Assembly (NCBI GenBank): GCA_963696645.1
Contig: CAVOKY010000005.1
Coordinates: 1 to 64,000 of the forward strand
Direction: 5' to 3'
DNA from: JAMXLO01 sp963696645
GTDB lineage: Bacteria; Pseudomonadota; Alphaproteobacteria; Acetobacterales; Acetobacteraceae
Length of the DNA: 64,000 nucleotides
Both the position numbers and the translations under genes were made by a program. Positions within the stretch are counted from its first letter, which is position 1, and each line of letters starts with the position of its first letter. Shown here one piece after another: positions 1 through 9,500 of the stretch. The notes beneath the pieces were generated by a model. The model worked only from the letters and a program-made list of their open reading frames with translations. It searched no databases and was not told where the DNA came from.

Positions 1-429
1 ACGGTCGAGAATATGAAACGAGTAGTGGTTCACATAAGGCTTCTTCCGCTCAAGGTGGTAATTCGACTCGACGTGCCACACCGGTGCCTGGGCTCGACCG
101 ACCAGGACCAGAAACAAGCCCTCGATCACCGCTGTCTTGGCCAGATAATCGTCGGCCACGTCATGCTTGCGCTCTCCTGCCACACAATCGATTACCGGGA
201 TGTCGTGCGCTTTGGCGTAGCCTCGCACGCGCCGGCTGAACCGGCCGGCCAACCGCATCAGATGGGCGTTGTCCAGAGTGTCGTCTGATCCAGTGAGCGC
301 CCGCCACCACACGCGGAAACCACCAGGGCTATGACCCATCCCGAAGTAAGCGTTCAGAACGATGCGGTCCACGCAATCGTAGCTGCCGCTCAGCAGCTCT
401 TGATAGAGCTCGCTCAGTCCGTCGGTCAT
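1..429 (-). CDS. Partial protein of an uncharacterised family, cut by the window edge
   Basis: The frame opens with ATG at 427-429 on the minus strand and stays open to base 1, so about 143 residues are visible and the C-terminus is outside the window. I recognise no named function. The visible part has DRIVLNAYF from residue 21, a WW pair at 41-42, a basic RFSRRVRGYAK stretch and NHYSFHILDR at the edge. These segments match in order the N-terminal half of the 501-residue protein at 645-2150, so the two look like distant paralogues. Such proteins occur in multiple copies in alphaproteobacterial genomes near insertion sequences (recollection, not checked), so a mobile origin is possible but unproven. 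Confidence 0.6.
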   Translation of the reverse strand, partial: MTDGLSELYQELLSGSYDCVDRIVLNAYFGMGHSPGGFRVWWRALTGSDDTLDNAHLMRLAGRFSRRVRGYAKAHDIPVIDCVAGERKHDVADDYLAKTAVIEGLFLVLVGRAQAPVWHVESNYHLERKKPYVNHYSFHILDR

Positions 430-644
430 GGCCCGCTCCCTCGGCGTACTGCCGAACTCCGATGTCTATCCGAGACGAGCATACCGACTACCGACGGCAC
501 ATTGGCCAGTGGCAAGGCATTTGACGCGGCGGAACTGCCCCGCAGGGGCCACTTTTCCACAGCCATGTCTGGGGAAAAGCGTAGTCCCTTACCACCCGAC
601 TCTTCTCGCGTCCTGCGTTAAATCGTATGCTCTGCGAAATCCCA

Positions 645-2150
645 TCAAATCATAGCCGGAATGACCACCGCCTCGGCAAGCCATTCCGCCGCTGCGGTCG
701 CGGCGCGTCCGGCTTTGGTGAGGTAGTAGCGGTAGGTGCCAGTGGCGCGTTTGATCACCCCGAGGTCCAGCAGCCGGCGCAGTTGCCGCGACAGTCTGGT
801 TGGCGACAGCATGCCGAGGTCGGGCAACAACTCGCCCCGGCGGATGCCGGCAATGTTGACCTTCGGGTTCTGCAAGGCGTGCAACAGGGCCTTGTCCACC
901 GGGGCAAAGAAGTTGATCCCTTGGACCGTCTTGCCGTCCACCGCATGCGGCTTGGTCAGCCGCGCAAGCGCCCGGATGCCGGCGGAGAAGTCATCCAGCG
1001 CGGACAGGTGGGCGATGTAGCGTCGGTTACAGCCGAGCAGTATCTCACGCAGGTCGATCAGGCTGTAGATCGATTTCTTGACTGGTGCGAGTTCCCGGCT
1101 CGCCGGGCCGTGGCGGTGTTCCACCTTGCGGTGGTGCTTGAAGAACGACACATCGTTGGTCGTGGTCTCGATGCGCAGCACGATGCCGTGCTTGTCGTAC
1201 ATCTTGATCGAGCACTTGCCGAAGCGGTGCTTGATGCAGGTACCCTCGATCCGGGTGGAGAACTGCGAGCCGACCTCCTGGGCCAACAATGGCGTGATCT
1301 GCCGGCCGAGGAATGTGGCGATCTGCTCGGCCTTCACGCTCAGCACCGACTGGCGGACCAGTTGCTCATAGAGCGGGCCGAGCGTTGTGGTGGACTGGAA
1401 CGCCAGGTCGGTGGCGTATTCCACCTGCATCAGGCTCCAGTGGTAGGTTTGCCCGAATACCTCCGACACCGGGCAGCACAGCGCGGCGTAGCGATCCAGG
1501 GTACGGTGCAATTGATCGGGGGAGAGACTGTCGGCCAGTTGCTGGGCGCGGCCCCAGTCGTCGATCCGCACGAAAGCGTTGTCGGCCATGGTGTAGCCGA
1601 TGCCCTGCGCGGCCAGCCTGCGCGCCAGCCAGCTATGGCCGTTGCAGTAGAATTGCAGGCGGAACGGCGCCCAGGTCGGCACGCGCAGATAGACCAGCCC
1701 GAATTTGGCGTCCTGGAAATAGAAGTAGTAGTGCAGGCATTTGCCGCTGTCCGGCCGGATGTAGGTCTTATGCGTCTGCTTGTCGTGCCAGGGCTTGTAG
1801 GCGTCGCAGGCTTCCATGGCCGAGATGACGTGCACCAGGCCGGGATGGTCGCCACGCCGCTCAAGCACGCGCGCCACAACATCTTCCTTGCGGACATGCG
1901 GCTTGGCGATGTGCTCGATGCGGACCCCAGCCTCGGCGGCCAGCGACGCCGCACGCTCGCGCACCCGATCGCGCAGCGTCTTGGCGAAGTCCGGGTAGTC
2001 GAAGATGCGGATGCCACTGGCATGGAGATACCCGGTCATTCCTGCGGCGTAGCACACTACGGGCAGCGTCCCGGTGATCACCAGCCGGTCGTAGCACGAC
2101 AGCATCCCGGCAATCCGATCGTCGTAGCGCTCCGTCAGTGACTGGCTCAT
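645..2150 (-). CDS. Uncharacterised 501-residue protein with C-terminal winged-helix-like segment
   Basis: A complete minus-strand frame of 501 residues, starting at ATG 2148-2150. The N-terminal part carries YDRLVITGTL (about residue 20) and GIRIFDYPDF (about 46). The middle has a YYFYF/FGLVYLRVPTWAPF stretch (about 137-160) and the C-terminal 60 residues look like a winged helix (LSRQLRRLLDLGVIKR, then a TYRYYLTKAG wing). Database entries of this kind are usually called hypothetical or MarR-like. No catalytic motif is evident to me. The divergent paralogue at 1-429 lies just downstream in the same orientation. A truncated glycosyltransferase begins about 100 bp from its start codon, which suggests that an insertion carrying this gene removed that gene's 5' half. 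The plus strand is also open here but codes for nothing recognisable. Confidence 0.7.
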   Translation of the reverse strand: MSQSLTERYDDRIAGMLSCYDRLVITGTLPVVCYAAGMTGYLHASGIRIFDYPDFAKTLRDRVRERAASLAAEAGVRIEHIAKPHVRKEDVVARVLERRGDHPGLVHVISAMEACDAYKPWHDKQTHKTYIRPDSGKCLHYYFYFQDAKFGLVYLRVPTWAPFRLQFYCNGHSWLARRLAAQGIGYTMADNAFVRIDDWGRAQQLADSLSPDQLHRTLDRYAALCCPVSEVFGQTYHWSLMQVEYATDLAFQSTTTLGPLYEQLVRQSVLSVKAEQIATFLGRQITPLLAQEVGSQFSTRIEGTCIKHRFGKCSIKMYDKHGIVLRIETTTNDVSFFKHHRKVEHRHGPASRELAPVKKSIYSLIDLREILLGCNRRYIAHLSALDDFSAGIRALARLTKPHAVDGKTVQGINFFAPVDKALLHALQNPKVNIAGIRRGELLPDLGMLSPTRLSRQLRRLLDLGVIKRATGTYRYYLTKAGRAATAAAEWLAEAVVIPAMI

Positions 2151-2258
2151 GCTGCCCCCGCGCGGTAACCGCAGGGAAGGCTACACCAGACCTATTGGTT
2201 CCGGCTCCGCCGGCTTAGGAATCCACTCGGGCAGGCGGCTTTCCCGGGCAACGGCCCG

Positions 2259-2780
2259 GTGATTGGGACCGTCACGGTGCTGCGTTCCGAGAAGAACGTC
2301 CTCCGCCTCGTTCAAGCATTCCAACTCGTTAGTCAGACTGCTCGAGCACGACTGGTCATCGTTGGCGACGGTCCTGAGCGAGACTCAATCGAGACGCTTG
2401 TCCGCGACCTGGGGTTGGAGAGCCGCGTATCCTTCACCGGGTATCTAAGTGACCTCGCGCATATCTACGCGGCATTCGATATATTCGCGATGTCATCCGA
2501 TACCGAACAAATGCCGCTGACAGTGATCGAGGCAATGGCCGCCGGGCTACCGATTGCCTCCACCGATGTGGGCGATATTCGCGCGATGGTCGCACCGGAA
2601 TCCCAGCAATTCGTCGTTGCATCGGATGCATCGGCCCTGGCCGGCTCACTGTCGCGCTTGTTGCACGACGAAACGCTGCGGAAAAATGTCGGCGCGGCCA
2701 ATCGTGTCAAGGCGTTGAACGACTTCGACCAGGAGAAAATGTTTGCCGCCTATGCCAGGCTGTTCAATGGAACAGAATAA
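2259..2780 (+). pseudogene. C-terminal half of a GT4-family glycosyltransferase, 5' end lost
   Basis: About 173 residues from a GTG at 2259, although the frame is open further upstream. They match only the nucleotide-sugar-binding half of a GT4 (GT-B fold) enzyme: VIGTVTVLRSEKN, LVIVGDGPER, the acidic EAMAAGLP motif that contacts the donor, and TDVGDIRAMV. The acceptor-binding half, normally about 180 residues, is absent. Homology reaches back to about 2241 and then meets the unknown element at 645-2150. The closest relative in the window is the intact gene at 17,079-18,203, which has the same motifs and the same DxxxMFAA tail. Probably non-functional. Confidence 0.75.
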
Positions 2781-2829
2781 TGGATGGCCGAGACCTGATT
2801 GGGGCAAGTCGAGGCGCACAGCCCTGCAC

Positions 2830-4059
2830 CTAGGACGCCAAGCCAGGCTGCGCGAGATCCTCGGCCGCCCACGCGGCTACCCGATTGGCATTGGCCGACC
2901 AAGTATAATCGCATCTGAGCAACGCCTCGCGCGCCGCCGCGCCGAGGCGTTGCCGAAGCGCCTTGTCTGAATGAAGCCGCTCGATCGCCGACCACATCGC
3001 AGCCTGGTCGTCGGGTGAGAACAACAATGCGGTCTCGCCGTGGGTCAGGATCTCCCTGATATTGGCTTGGTCCGGCGCGACGATCGCGCGACCTTCCGCC
3101 ATGTACTCGAATATCTTGAGCGGCGAGGCGTAGTTTACCACGCGAGGCTGTAAGGCGATATTGAAGCTGGCCACCAGCGAGGGAATGGCTGAACGATCGA
3201 CGATACCGGTAAATTCCACGCGGTCCGCAAGGTCAAGCGCGGCAACCTGCGCTGCAAGCTCGGCGCGCGCCGGCCCATCGCCGACAATGATCAACTTCAC
3301 CGGTGGTGTCGCGCGACAGGCCGCCATCTGAGCTATCACCGTATCGAGGCCGTGCCATCGCCGCACGAAACCCACGAATCCAAGCACCACGGCATCGTCG
3401 GTCCGCTGCGGGTGATCGATCGCAGCGAATTGAGCAAGGTTGATGCCGTTTTGCGTGACCTCGATCCGGTGCGGCGGCACTCCGCTCTCCGCAATCATCT
3501 GCTTCAGCACCCCTGTTACCGCCAGAACCCTTCGGGCCGACCGCCAGGTAAAGCGTTCGAGCTTCCGGGCCAGTCGGATAAGCCGAAGGCCACCGAAGCG
3601 CGCACGTTCATCTGCGAGAGGAGCGTTGATTTCAAGATAAAGTGGGAGGCCGAATTGGCGGGCAAGCAATGTGCCGGCGAGACAGAACAGATTGTATCGC
3701 TCGTAGATGATGTCGGGCTTGAATGCTATGCATGCCCGACGCAACCGGACATAGGCTGGAATGTTGTAAACAAGCTCAGCCAGCTCATTCATCACCTTCG
3801 GCGCGTGTTGCCGCAACAGCAGGACCAGGCGGCTGTCATCGCCGAAGGTCGCTCTCTCGTAGAACGGCGGTCCGACCACCAGGACATCGTGGCCAGCCAG
3901 CCGCAAGGCGGCCACCATTTCCTCGATATGGACACTTTGTCCGTCGCGGGAGCCGATCCTATGACTGTAAAGGAATCGCACACGAGCTCCATCGTCGGAC
4001 ACATCGGCATTGGCTACAGATACTCGCTGGCGCCCTGCCGACTGATCCTTTTGCGGCAT
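2830..4059 (-). CDS. GT4-family glycosyltransferase
   Basis: A 409-residue GT-B glycosyltransferase, probably adding a sugar to a lipid-linked polysaccharide precursor at the inner membrane. I chose ATG at 4057-4059 because a purine-rich AAGGCGG lies just upstream; the longer open frame to 4458 runs antisense through the next gene and has no family similarity. Visible motifs are an N-terminal SHRIGSRDGQSVHIEEM segment (acceptor-side loop), LIIVGDGPARAEL, VEFTGIVDRSAIPSLV and a PLKIFEYMAEGRAIVA donor-binding segment with the conserved glutamate. It is divergently arranged with the DUF924 gene at 4109, with 49 bp between them. The acceptor and sugar cannot be told. Confidence 0.85.
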   Translation of the reverse strand: MPQKDQSAGRQRVSVANADVSDDGARVRFLYSHRIGSRDGQSVHIEEMVAALRLAGHDVLVVGPPFYERATFGDDSRLVLLLRQHAPKVMNELAELVYNIPAYVRLRRACIAFKPDIIYERYNLFCLAGTLLARQFGLPLYLEINAPLADERARFGGLRLIRLARKLERFTWRSARRVLAVTGVLKQMIAESGVPPHRIEVTQNGINLAQFAAIDHPQRTDDAVVLGFVGFVRRWHGLDTVIAQMAACRATPPVKLIIVGDGPARAELAAQVAALDLADRVEFTGIVDRSAIPSLVASFNIALQPRVVNYASPLKIFEYMAEGRAIVAPDQANIREILTHGETALLFSPDDQAAMWSAIERLHSDKALRQRLGAAAREALLRCDYTWSANANRVAAWAAEDLAQPGLAS

Positions 4060-4108
4060 CGCCACGCCGCCTTGACCCTGTTCTGAAGCGTAGCATATTG
4101 GCTGCACA

Positions 4109-4816
4109 ATGAAAACGACCGTCGGTGGGGTGACAACGCCTGAGGATGTCCTGCGGTTCTGGTTTGCCGACGAACCGGTGGATGCCACCATCGATGCCCG
4201 TACACGTCGATGGTTCGGCGGTGGCGCGGCGCTTGACCAGGCGGTCCTGGCGCGGTTCGGACAGGCTATTCGCAAGGCGGCATCGGGCGATCTCAACTCG
4301 TGGGCATGCAGTGCGCCCGGTCGGCTTGCACTCATTTTGTTGATGGACCAATTCACGCGCAATGCGTTCCGCAGCTCTGCCGAGGCGTATGCGCTGGACG
4401 CGCGCGCGGTGCGGCTGTGCCTCGAGGGCTTGGCGACTGGCCACGATCGCAGCCTCACGCCAATCGAACGACTGTTTTTTTACCTGCCTCTGCTGCATTC
4501 CGAACGGCTGGCGGACCAGACAAGCGGCGTCGAGTGCTTCCGGCTGCTCAGAGCTCAAGTGCAAGGACATGAGACCCGCTACTTCCGCGCATGGCTTCGA
4601 TTGGCGCGCCGTCATCGTCGGGTCATCGCGCGTTTCGGACGGTTCCCGCATCGCAACGCGATCCTTGGACGCAGGGCAACCTTGCGGGAGCACATTTTCC
4701 TGTTTCACCAGCGGTTGCGAGCTGCCGCCATGCGCGGCGCGCGGCGGGGGCTGAAGGCGGCAGCTGTCGTCAACACGGCTGCAGTCCTCATTTTGCCCAG
4801 CCGGAGCCGATCGTGA
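4109..4816 (+). CDS. DUF924 family protein, 3' end contributed by an insertion sequence
   Basis: A 235-residue protein of the DUF924 family (function unknown, predicted all-helical, TPR-like). Diagnostic pieces are EDVLRFWFADE near the N-terminus, LILLMDQFTRNAFR (about residue 75) and FGRFPHRNAILGR (about 173-185). Family members normally end about 25 residues after the last motif. Here the frame continues for about 50 basic residues and its last 9-10 codons lie inside the left end of the insertion sequence that starts near 4786, so the native C-terminus has been altered. The gene is probably still translatable. It has its own promoter space, shared with the divergent glycosyltransferase. Confidence 0.8.
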   Translation: MKTTVGGVTTPEDVLRFWFADEPVDATIDARTRRWFGGGAALDQAVLARFGQAIRKAASGDLNSWACSAPGRLALILLMDQFTRNAFRSSAEAYALDARAVRLCLEGLATGHDRSLTPIERLFFYLPLLHSERLADQTSGVECFRLLRAQVQGHETRYFRAWLRLARRHRRVIARFGRFPHRNAILGRRATLREHIFLFHQRLRAAAMRGARRGLKAAAVVNTAAVLILPSRSRS

Positions 4817-6310
4817 CCCTGGATCGGGGCAGGTGAGCGGTGTGACTGCGGGATTGAGAGCGCGACACTGAGTCTCGAATGCAACAGTCACGGATAAATC
4901 GCCGGCGATAGACGGACGACGGCTTCCGGCGCGGCGGCTTGTTCGATTCGGTGGCGTGGTGGCCACCACGAACCGCCTGATCGCCGCCGTTCGCAGTTGC
5001 TGCCTGTCGATTCCGGACGAGCGGCATGGGCAGAACACGACCTACACCTTGGCCGATTTCGGCATGGCCGCGTTCTCCGCGTTTTTCATGCGGAGCCCAT
5101 CCTTCCTGGCGCATCAGCGACATCTGGCGGCGGGCCAGGGACGCACCAACTGCCAGACCCTGTTCGCGATGGATCGGATCCCCGGCGACAATCATATCCG
5201 CGCCATGCTCGACCCGGTCGAGCCGGAGCAATTCCACCCCGCATTCGCCGCCGCGCTCGGCGAACTGCAACAGTCCGGTGCGATCGACCAACTGCGCGTC
5301 CTCGAGGGCCATTTGCTGATCGCGCTGGATGGCTCGGAATACTATTGCTCGACCGAGCTGCACTGTCCGAACTGCTCGACCTGCAAATGCAGCAATGGCG
5401 CGGTGGAATACCATCACGCCCTGCTGGCCGCGGCGCTGGTTTGCCCTGGCCACAACCATGCGGTGCCGCTGGAGCCGGAGTTCATCGTCCCGCAGGATGG
5501 CCGCGACAAGCAGGACTGCGAGAGCCACGCCATGCGGCGCTGGCTGACGACGCATGGCGACCGCCATGCCCGGCTCAAGCCGGTATATCTGGACGACGAC
5601 CTGTACTCGCGCCAGCCGACCTGTCAGGCAGTGCTCGATGCGGGCGCGCACTTCATTTTCTCCGCGAGCCCGCCTCGCACCAGACCATCGAGGAATACCG
5701 CACCGGCGTCTCGCTTGCTGAACTGACAACCCGGGTCAAGGTCCGCGGCAAATGGGGCCGACACCACTGTCGCTGGCTGTCCGAGGTACCGCTGCGGGAC
5801 GGCGATGACGCCCTGAAGGTCAACTGGTTCATGATCGAGATCCTCGATCCCGCCGGCAAGCTGACCTACCGCAACAGCTTCATCACCGACTTGCCGGTGG
5901 GCCGCGACGCTGTAGCGGAACTCGCTGCCTGCGGCCAGGCACGCTGGAAGGTCGAAAACCAGGCGTTTAACACCCTGAAAACCAAAGACTATCACCTGGA
6001 ACACACTTTCGGGCACGGCCAGTAGAACCTCTCCACCGTACTTGCCACGCTGAACCTGCTGGCCTTCGCCTGCCACACCGTGTGCGAAATGGCCGGCGAG
6101 GCTTGGCGTGCCGCCATGCGCGCCGCCGGAACCCGCCAGGGGTTCTTCCAGCATCTCCGAGCCACCCACCATCTTTCTCGTGTTCCCCTCATGGGACCAC
6201 TTGCTCGGCACGCTGGCCTTCCCCAGACCTCCGCCCCTCCGGCCTTGACCATTGCAACCGGCCGGGGGCAGCGAATTCGCCCCTTCGTTGCAGTGGTGAG
6301 GCAAAATGAG
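4786..6310 (+). mobile_element. Decayed insertion sequence (IS4/ISNCY-like DDE type), about 1.5 kb
   Basis: The ends are marked by an inverted repeat: CTCATTTTGCC at 4787-4797 and its complement GGCAAAATGAG at 6300-6310. The tetramer CAGT stands directly outside both ends (4782-4785 and 6311-6314) and may be the target duplication. The inside is almost filled by the transposase pseudogene at 4956-6248. The left end supplies the last codons of the DUF924 gene. The right end lies about 130 bp before the sigma-54 promoter of the adenylation-enzyme operon. The exact family is not certain from sequence alone. Confidence 0.65.
4956..6248 (+). pseudogene. DDE transposase pseudogene (frameshifts and a nonsense codon)
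   Basis: The N-terminal 230 residues are in one frame (ALDGSEYYCS, the cysteine-rich HCPNCSTCKC, GHNHAVPLEPEF, VYLDDDLYSRQP). At about 5,670 the family sequence moves to another frame (ASHQTIEEYRTG to FGHGQ). It is then broken by TAG at 6023-6025, beyond which NLSTVLATLNLLAFA continues in frame. A further shift near 6,170 gives the usual ending VFPSWDHLLGTLAF and a stop at 6246-6248. The segments together match full-length transposases with the ALDGxEYHCS signature, so this is an inactivated copy rather than a fragment. Confidence 0.75.
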
Positions 6311-6436
6311 CAGTGCTGTCAACACGGCCGGTTAGTGGACACGCGCACACGCGAGCGTGTCCGGATTCTTTACACTTTTTGGTGCGGCGCAATTTTGTAT
6401 GCAGCCAATCGGTTGAAAAATACAGATTTCTGTGTG

Positions 6437-6451
6437 TGGCACGATATTTGC
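6437..6451 (+). promoter_or_regulatory. Putative sigma-54 (RpoN) -24/-12 promoter
   Basis: TGGCAC at 6437-6442, five bases, then TTGC at 6448-6451. This is an exact match to the consensus TGGCAC-N5-TTGC, with the required GG and GC at -24 and -12. It lies about 75 bp upstream of the first possible start of the adenylation-carrier-GNAT gene, in an unusually AT-rich stretch (6,385-6,450) with room upstream for an enhancer-binding protein. Exopolysaccharide and PEP-CTERM clusters in other proteobacteria are known to use RpoN. That the promoter drives this operon is inference from position. Confidence 0.6.
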
Positions 6452-6525
6452 CTTCGGTCCGCTCACGCACCGGAATATGACCTCCGGTGAGGCCGGGTCC
6501 CAAAGCGACAGGTTAAATTGGGCCA

Positions 6526-9500
6526 TTGCACTGTGGGGGGAATCCACTGCTCGAAGTGGAACATCACGGCCGGCAGGAGTATTCGCCGGCATCGGATCCG
6601 GACGGCCTGAGCGGGTTGGACCGGCACCTGTGTCTGCACGAAATCATCCAGGCCTGGGCGGTACGCGCCCCGGATGCCAATGCGGTCTTGTTTGCTGATC
6701 GGGCGCTTTCCTATCGCGCGTTGAACGAGCGCGCCAACCGGCTTGCCAGGCGGCTGCAGTCCAATGGCATTGGCATCGGTTCCCTCGTTGGGGTCTCGAT
6801 GAAGCGATCGCATGAGATGATCATCGCACTGCTGGCAATTCTGAAGACCGGTGCGGCCTACGTTCCGCTTGACCCGCACCTGCCGCGCGAGCGCCTGCTG
6901 TTCCTTGTGTCGGACGCGCCGCTGCACATCATCGTGACGCGCGGGACACGGCCTGACGCCGGCGACGCGGAGATCATCGATTTGGCGCGTGATGAAAACC
7001 GCGGCGCGGATGAGTTCGCCTGTACGGATCTGGTGTGCGATGTCGAGGGTGGCGACCTGGTCTACGTGATCTATACCTCTGGCTCCACCGGTGAGCCGAA
7101 GGGCGTGATGGTGCCGCATCGCGGCGTGGTCAACTGGCTCATCTGGATGCGCAACACGTTTCAGGTGACGCCAGCAGACGTCGTGCTCAAGAAGGCCCCT
7201 CTTACCTTCGATGTCTCGGCGTGGGAGCTGTTCCTGCCGCTGATCAGTGGCGCATGTCTGGTGCTCGCGGACAGCGACCGTCAGTTCGACCCGGTGTATC
7301 TCGCCAACCTGATGGCCACCGCGCGCGTGACGATTGCACAGTTCGTGCCATCGCTGATGCGATCGTTTCTTGATTTGAAGGAATTGCCGGATCTCAGTGC
7401 GCTGCGTCACGTCATGTGCGGGGGGGAGGCGCTCAGCCCGAAGCTGCAGAACCTGTTCCTGCAGCGGCTGTCGTCCGAGGTCTGCAACTCCTATGGACCG
7501 ACCGAGGCATCGATTGGCGTCACGCGATGGCCATGCCAACGCGATGACCAGCGTGATTCGGTGCCGATCGGTTACGCGATCGACAATACCGAGCTGTATA
7601 TCCTGGATCCGGAGCTCAACCCTGTCGCTGTTGGCATGCCTGGTGAGCTCTACATCGGCGGACGCTGCCTCGGTCGTGGCTATCTCAATCGTCCCGACCT
7701 GACGGCTGAACGGTTTGTGCCGAACCCATTCAATTCGGGCGACGAAGCGCGCATGTACCGAACCGGAGACCTGTGCCGTTTTCTGGACGACGGCAGCATC
7801 GACTTTCTTGGCCGGATCGATGACCAGGTGAAGGTGCACGGAGTTCGCATTGAGCTCGCCGAAGTCGAGAAAGCCATCTGCGGGCACACGTCGGTCGAGG
7901 TCGCGGCAGCCACCGTGGACACCAGCGGGGACGATGCCGTGCTCGTGGCATTTGTCGTTCCAGCGCCGGACCGGGCGCTGACCGATCGCGAACTGCGCGC
8001 TTTCCTGCGGCAGAAGTTGCCGTTGTCCATGGTTCCATCCGAGTTCTATTTCGTTCAGACGCTGCCGGTGTCGGCCAATGGCAAGTTGGACCGCAAGCGG
8101 CTTCAGCTTGATCGACGTCCGCCGCCGGTCGAAGTGCAGGCGTCACCGCGCGATGGGGTCGAACAGCGAGTGATGGCGATTTGGTGTGAGCTGCTCGACC
8201 GCGACGACTTCAATGTCACCGATGACTTCTTCGATTGTGGCGGAGATTCGCTGCTGACCGCCCAATTATTCGGCCGCATCGAGGAAGAATTCGGCGCGGA
8301 CATTTCGTTCGATAGTGTGTTGGGCGAACTGACGATCGAACGCCTCGCCGATCTGATGCGTCGTATGCGATCCGCAACCGAAGCGGATGGCATCGCACCG
8401 GCCGCGACGCACTATCCCGACACGCGCTGCTCGCGGGAAGGGGACTCAAGTTTCCGGATCGACGGCGTGCTATGCCGGTTGGCCGATCTGGACGACATCG
8501 AGGGGATCTGGGGCGTTTGCTCAAGGGCGTTCGTTCCGTATGCCAACGCCAGCCTCGAAGAATTCCGCGAGCTGTTCGACCATCGCTGGCTGAACAATCC
8601 ATGTCGTACACCGGACGACCCGCTCGGTTGGGTGCTTGAGACCGATACCGGACAGATCGTCGGTTTCCACGGCATCGTGCCAACGCGTATCTGGATCGGT
8701 GATCGGAGCATCCCTGCCATCGCGCCGACAACGTGGGCAGCGGACCCAGGATACGGGCGGCAAGGCTTCGCATTACTCTCGACTTATCTCAATTGGGGCC
8801 GAGACAGGTTCCTGCTCAACACGACAGCGAACCCAATCACGAGCGCCATGCACGAGGCGAGCCATGCAGGCATGTGCAAAATACCGATCGAGGGGTTCGA
8901 TCAACGGCTGCTCTGGGTGCTGGACCTCGGTCCGCTGCTGCGATGGAAGATGGCTCAGCACGTTGCACCAGGGCTGGCACACGGTATCGCGACGTCGCGG
9001 CTGACACTAAGGCTGATGGGTACCGCGGGCGCCTTGGCCGCGGGTATCGCAGGCGGCTTCGGTGCAGCGGTGCGGGCGAGCATCGGCCGCAGTCGCATCG
9101 ACTTCACGGGCGGCGACCTGCCAACCGAGATGGTGGGCCGTTTCGAACCGGAATTCGACGCACTCTGGCAACGATATCGCCACCACCACACGTTCGCCAC
9201 TGAACGAACCGCAGCAATCCTCAATTGGCGCCACATCGATCCGCCGCGCCTGCTGGGGCGATCTTATGCACTAGCCTGTCGCGACGGCGCCAAGCTGGCT
9301 GGCTACGTCGCCCTGCGCGAGCCCGCAACGACGGCTCCCGGCCATTTCATCGTCACCGACCTGTTGTACGACCCCGCTCGGCCGGAGGTGATGTGGAGTT
9401 TGATGAACGCGGCATTTAAATTTGCCGCGGCCAGATCCGCGTCGGTGCTGGAAGTGTTCGGATTTCATCCGTCGCTCAACCGGGAACTGCTCACACAACA

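Noticed and set aside
627..2141. Long plus-strand frame of 504 residues opposite the 501-residue protein
   Set aside because: It is the antisense shadow of a high-GC gene. The minus-strand product has a sensible composition and family resemblance; this one is rich in arginine, glutamine and valine with no motif.
4059..4458. N-terminal extension of the glycosyltransferase at 2,830
   Set aside because: The added 133 residues have no GT similarity and lie antisense to the DUF924 gene. A ribosome-binding-site-like AAGGCGG supports ATG at 4,059.
3959..5038. Minus-strand frame of 359 residues
   Set aside because: It lies across the DUF924 gene and the IS end, is low-complexity and has no family motif.
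6463..7887. Minus-strand frame of 474 residues
   Set aside because: It is an antisense shadow of the adenylation domain, whose motifs on the plus strand are unambiguous.
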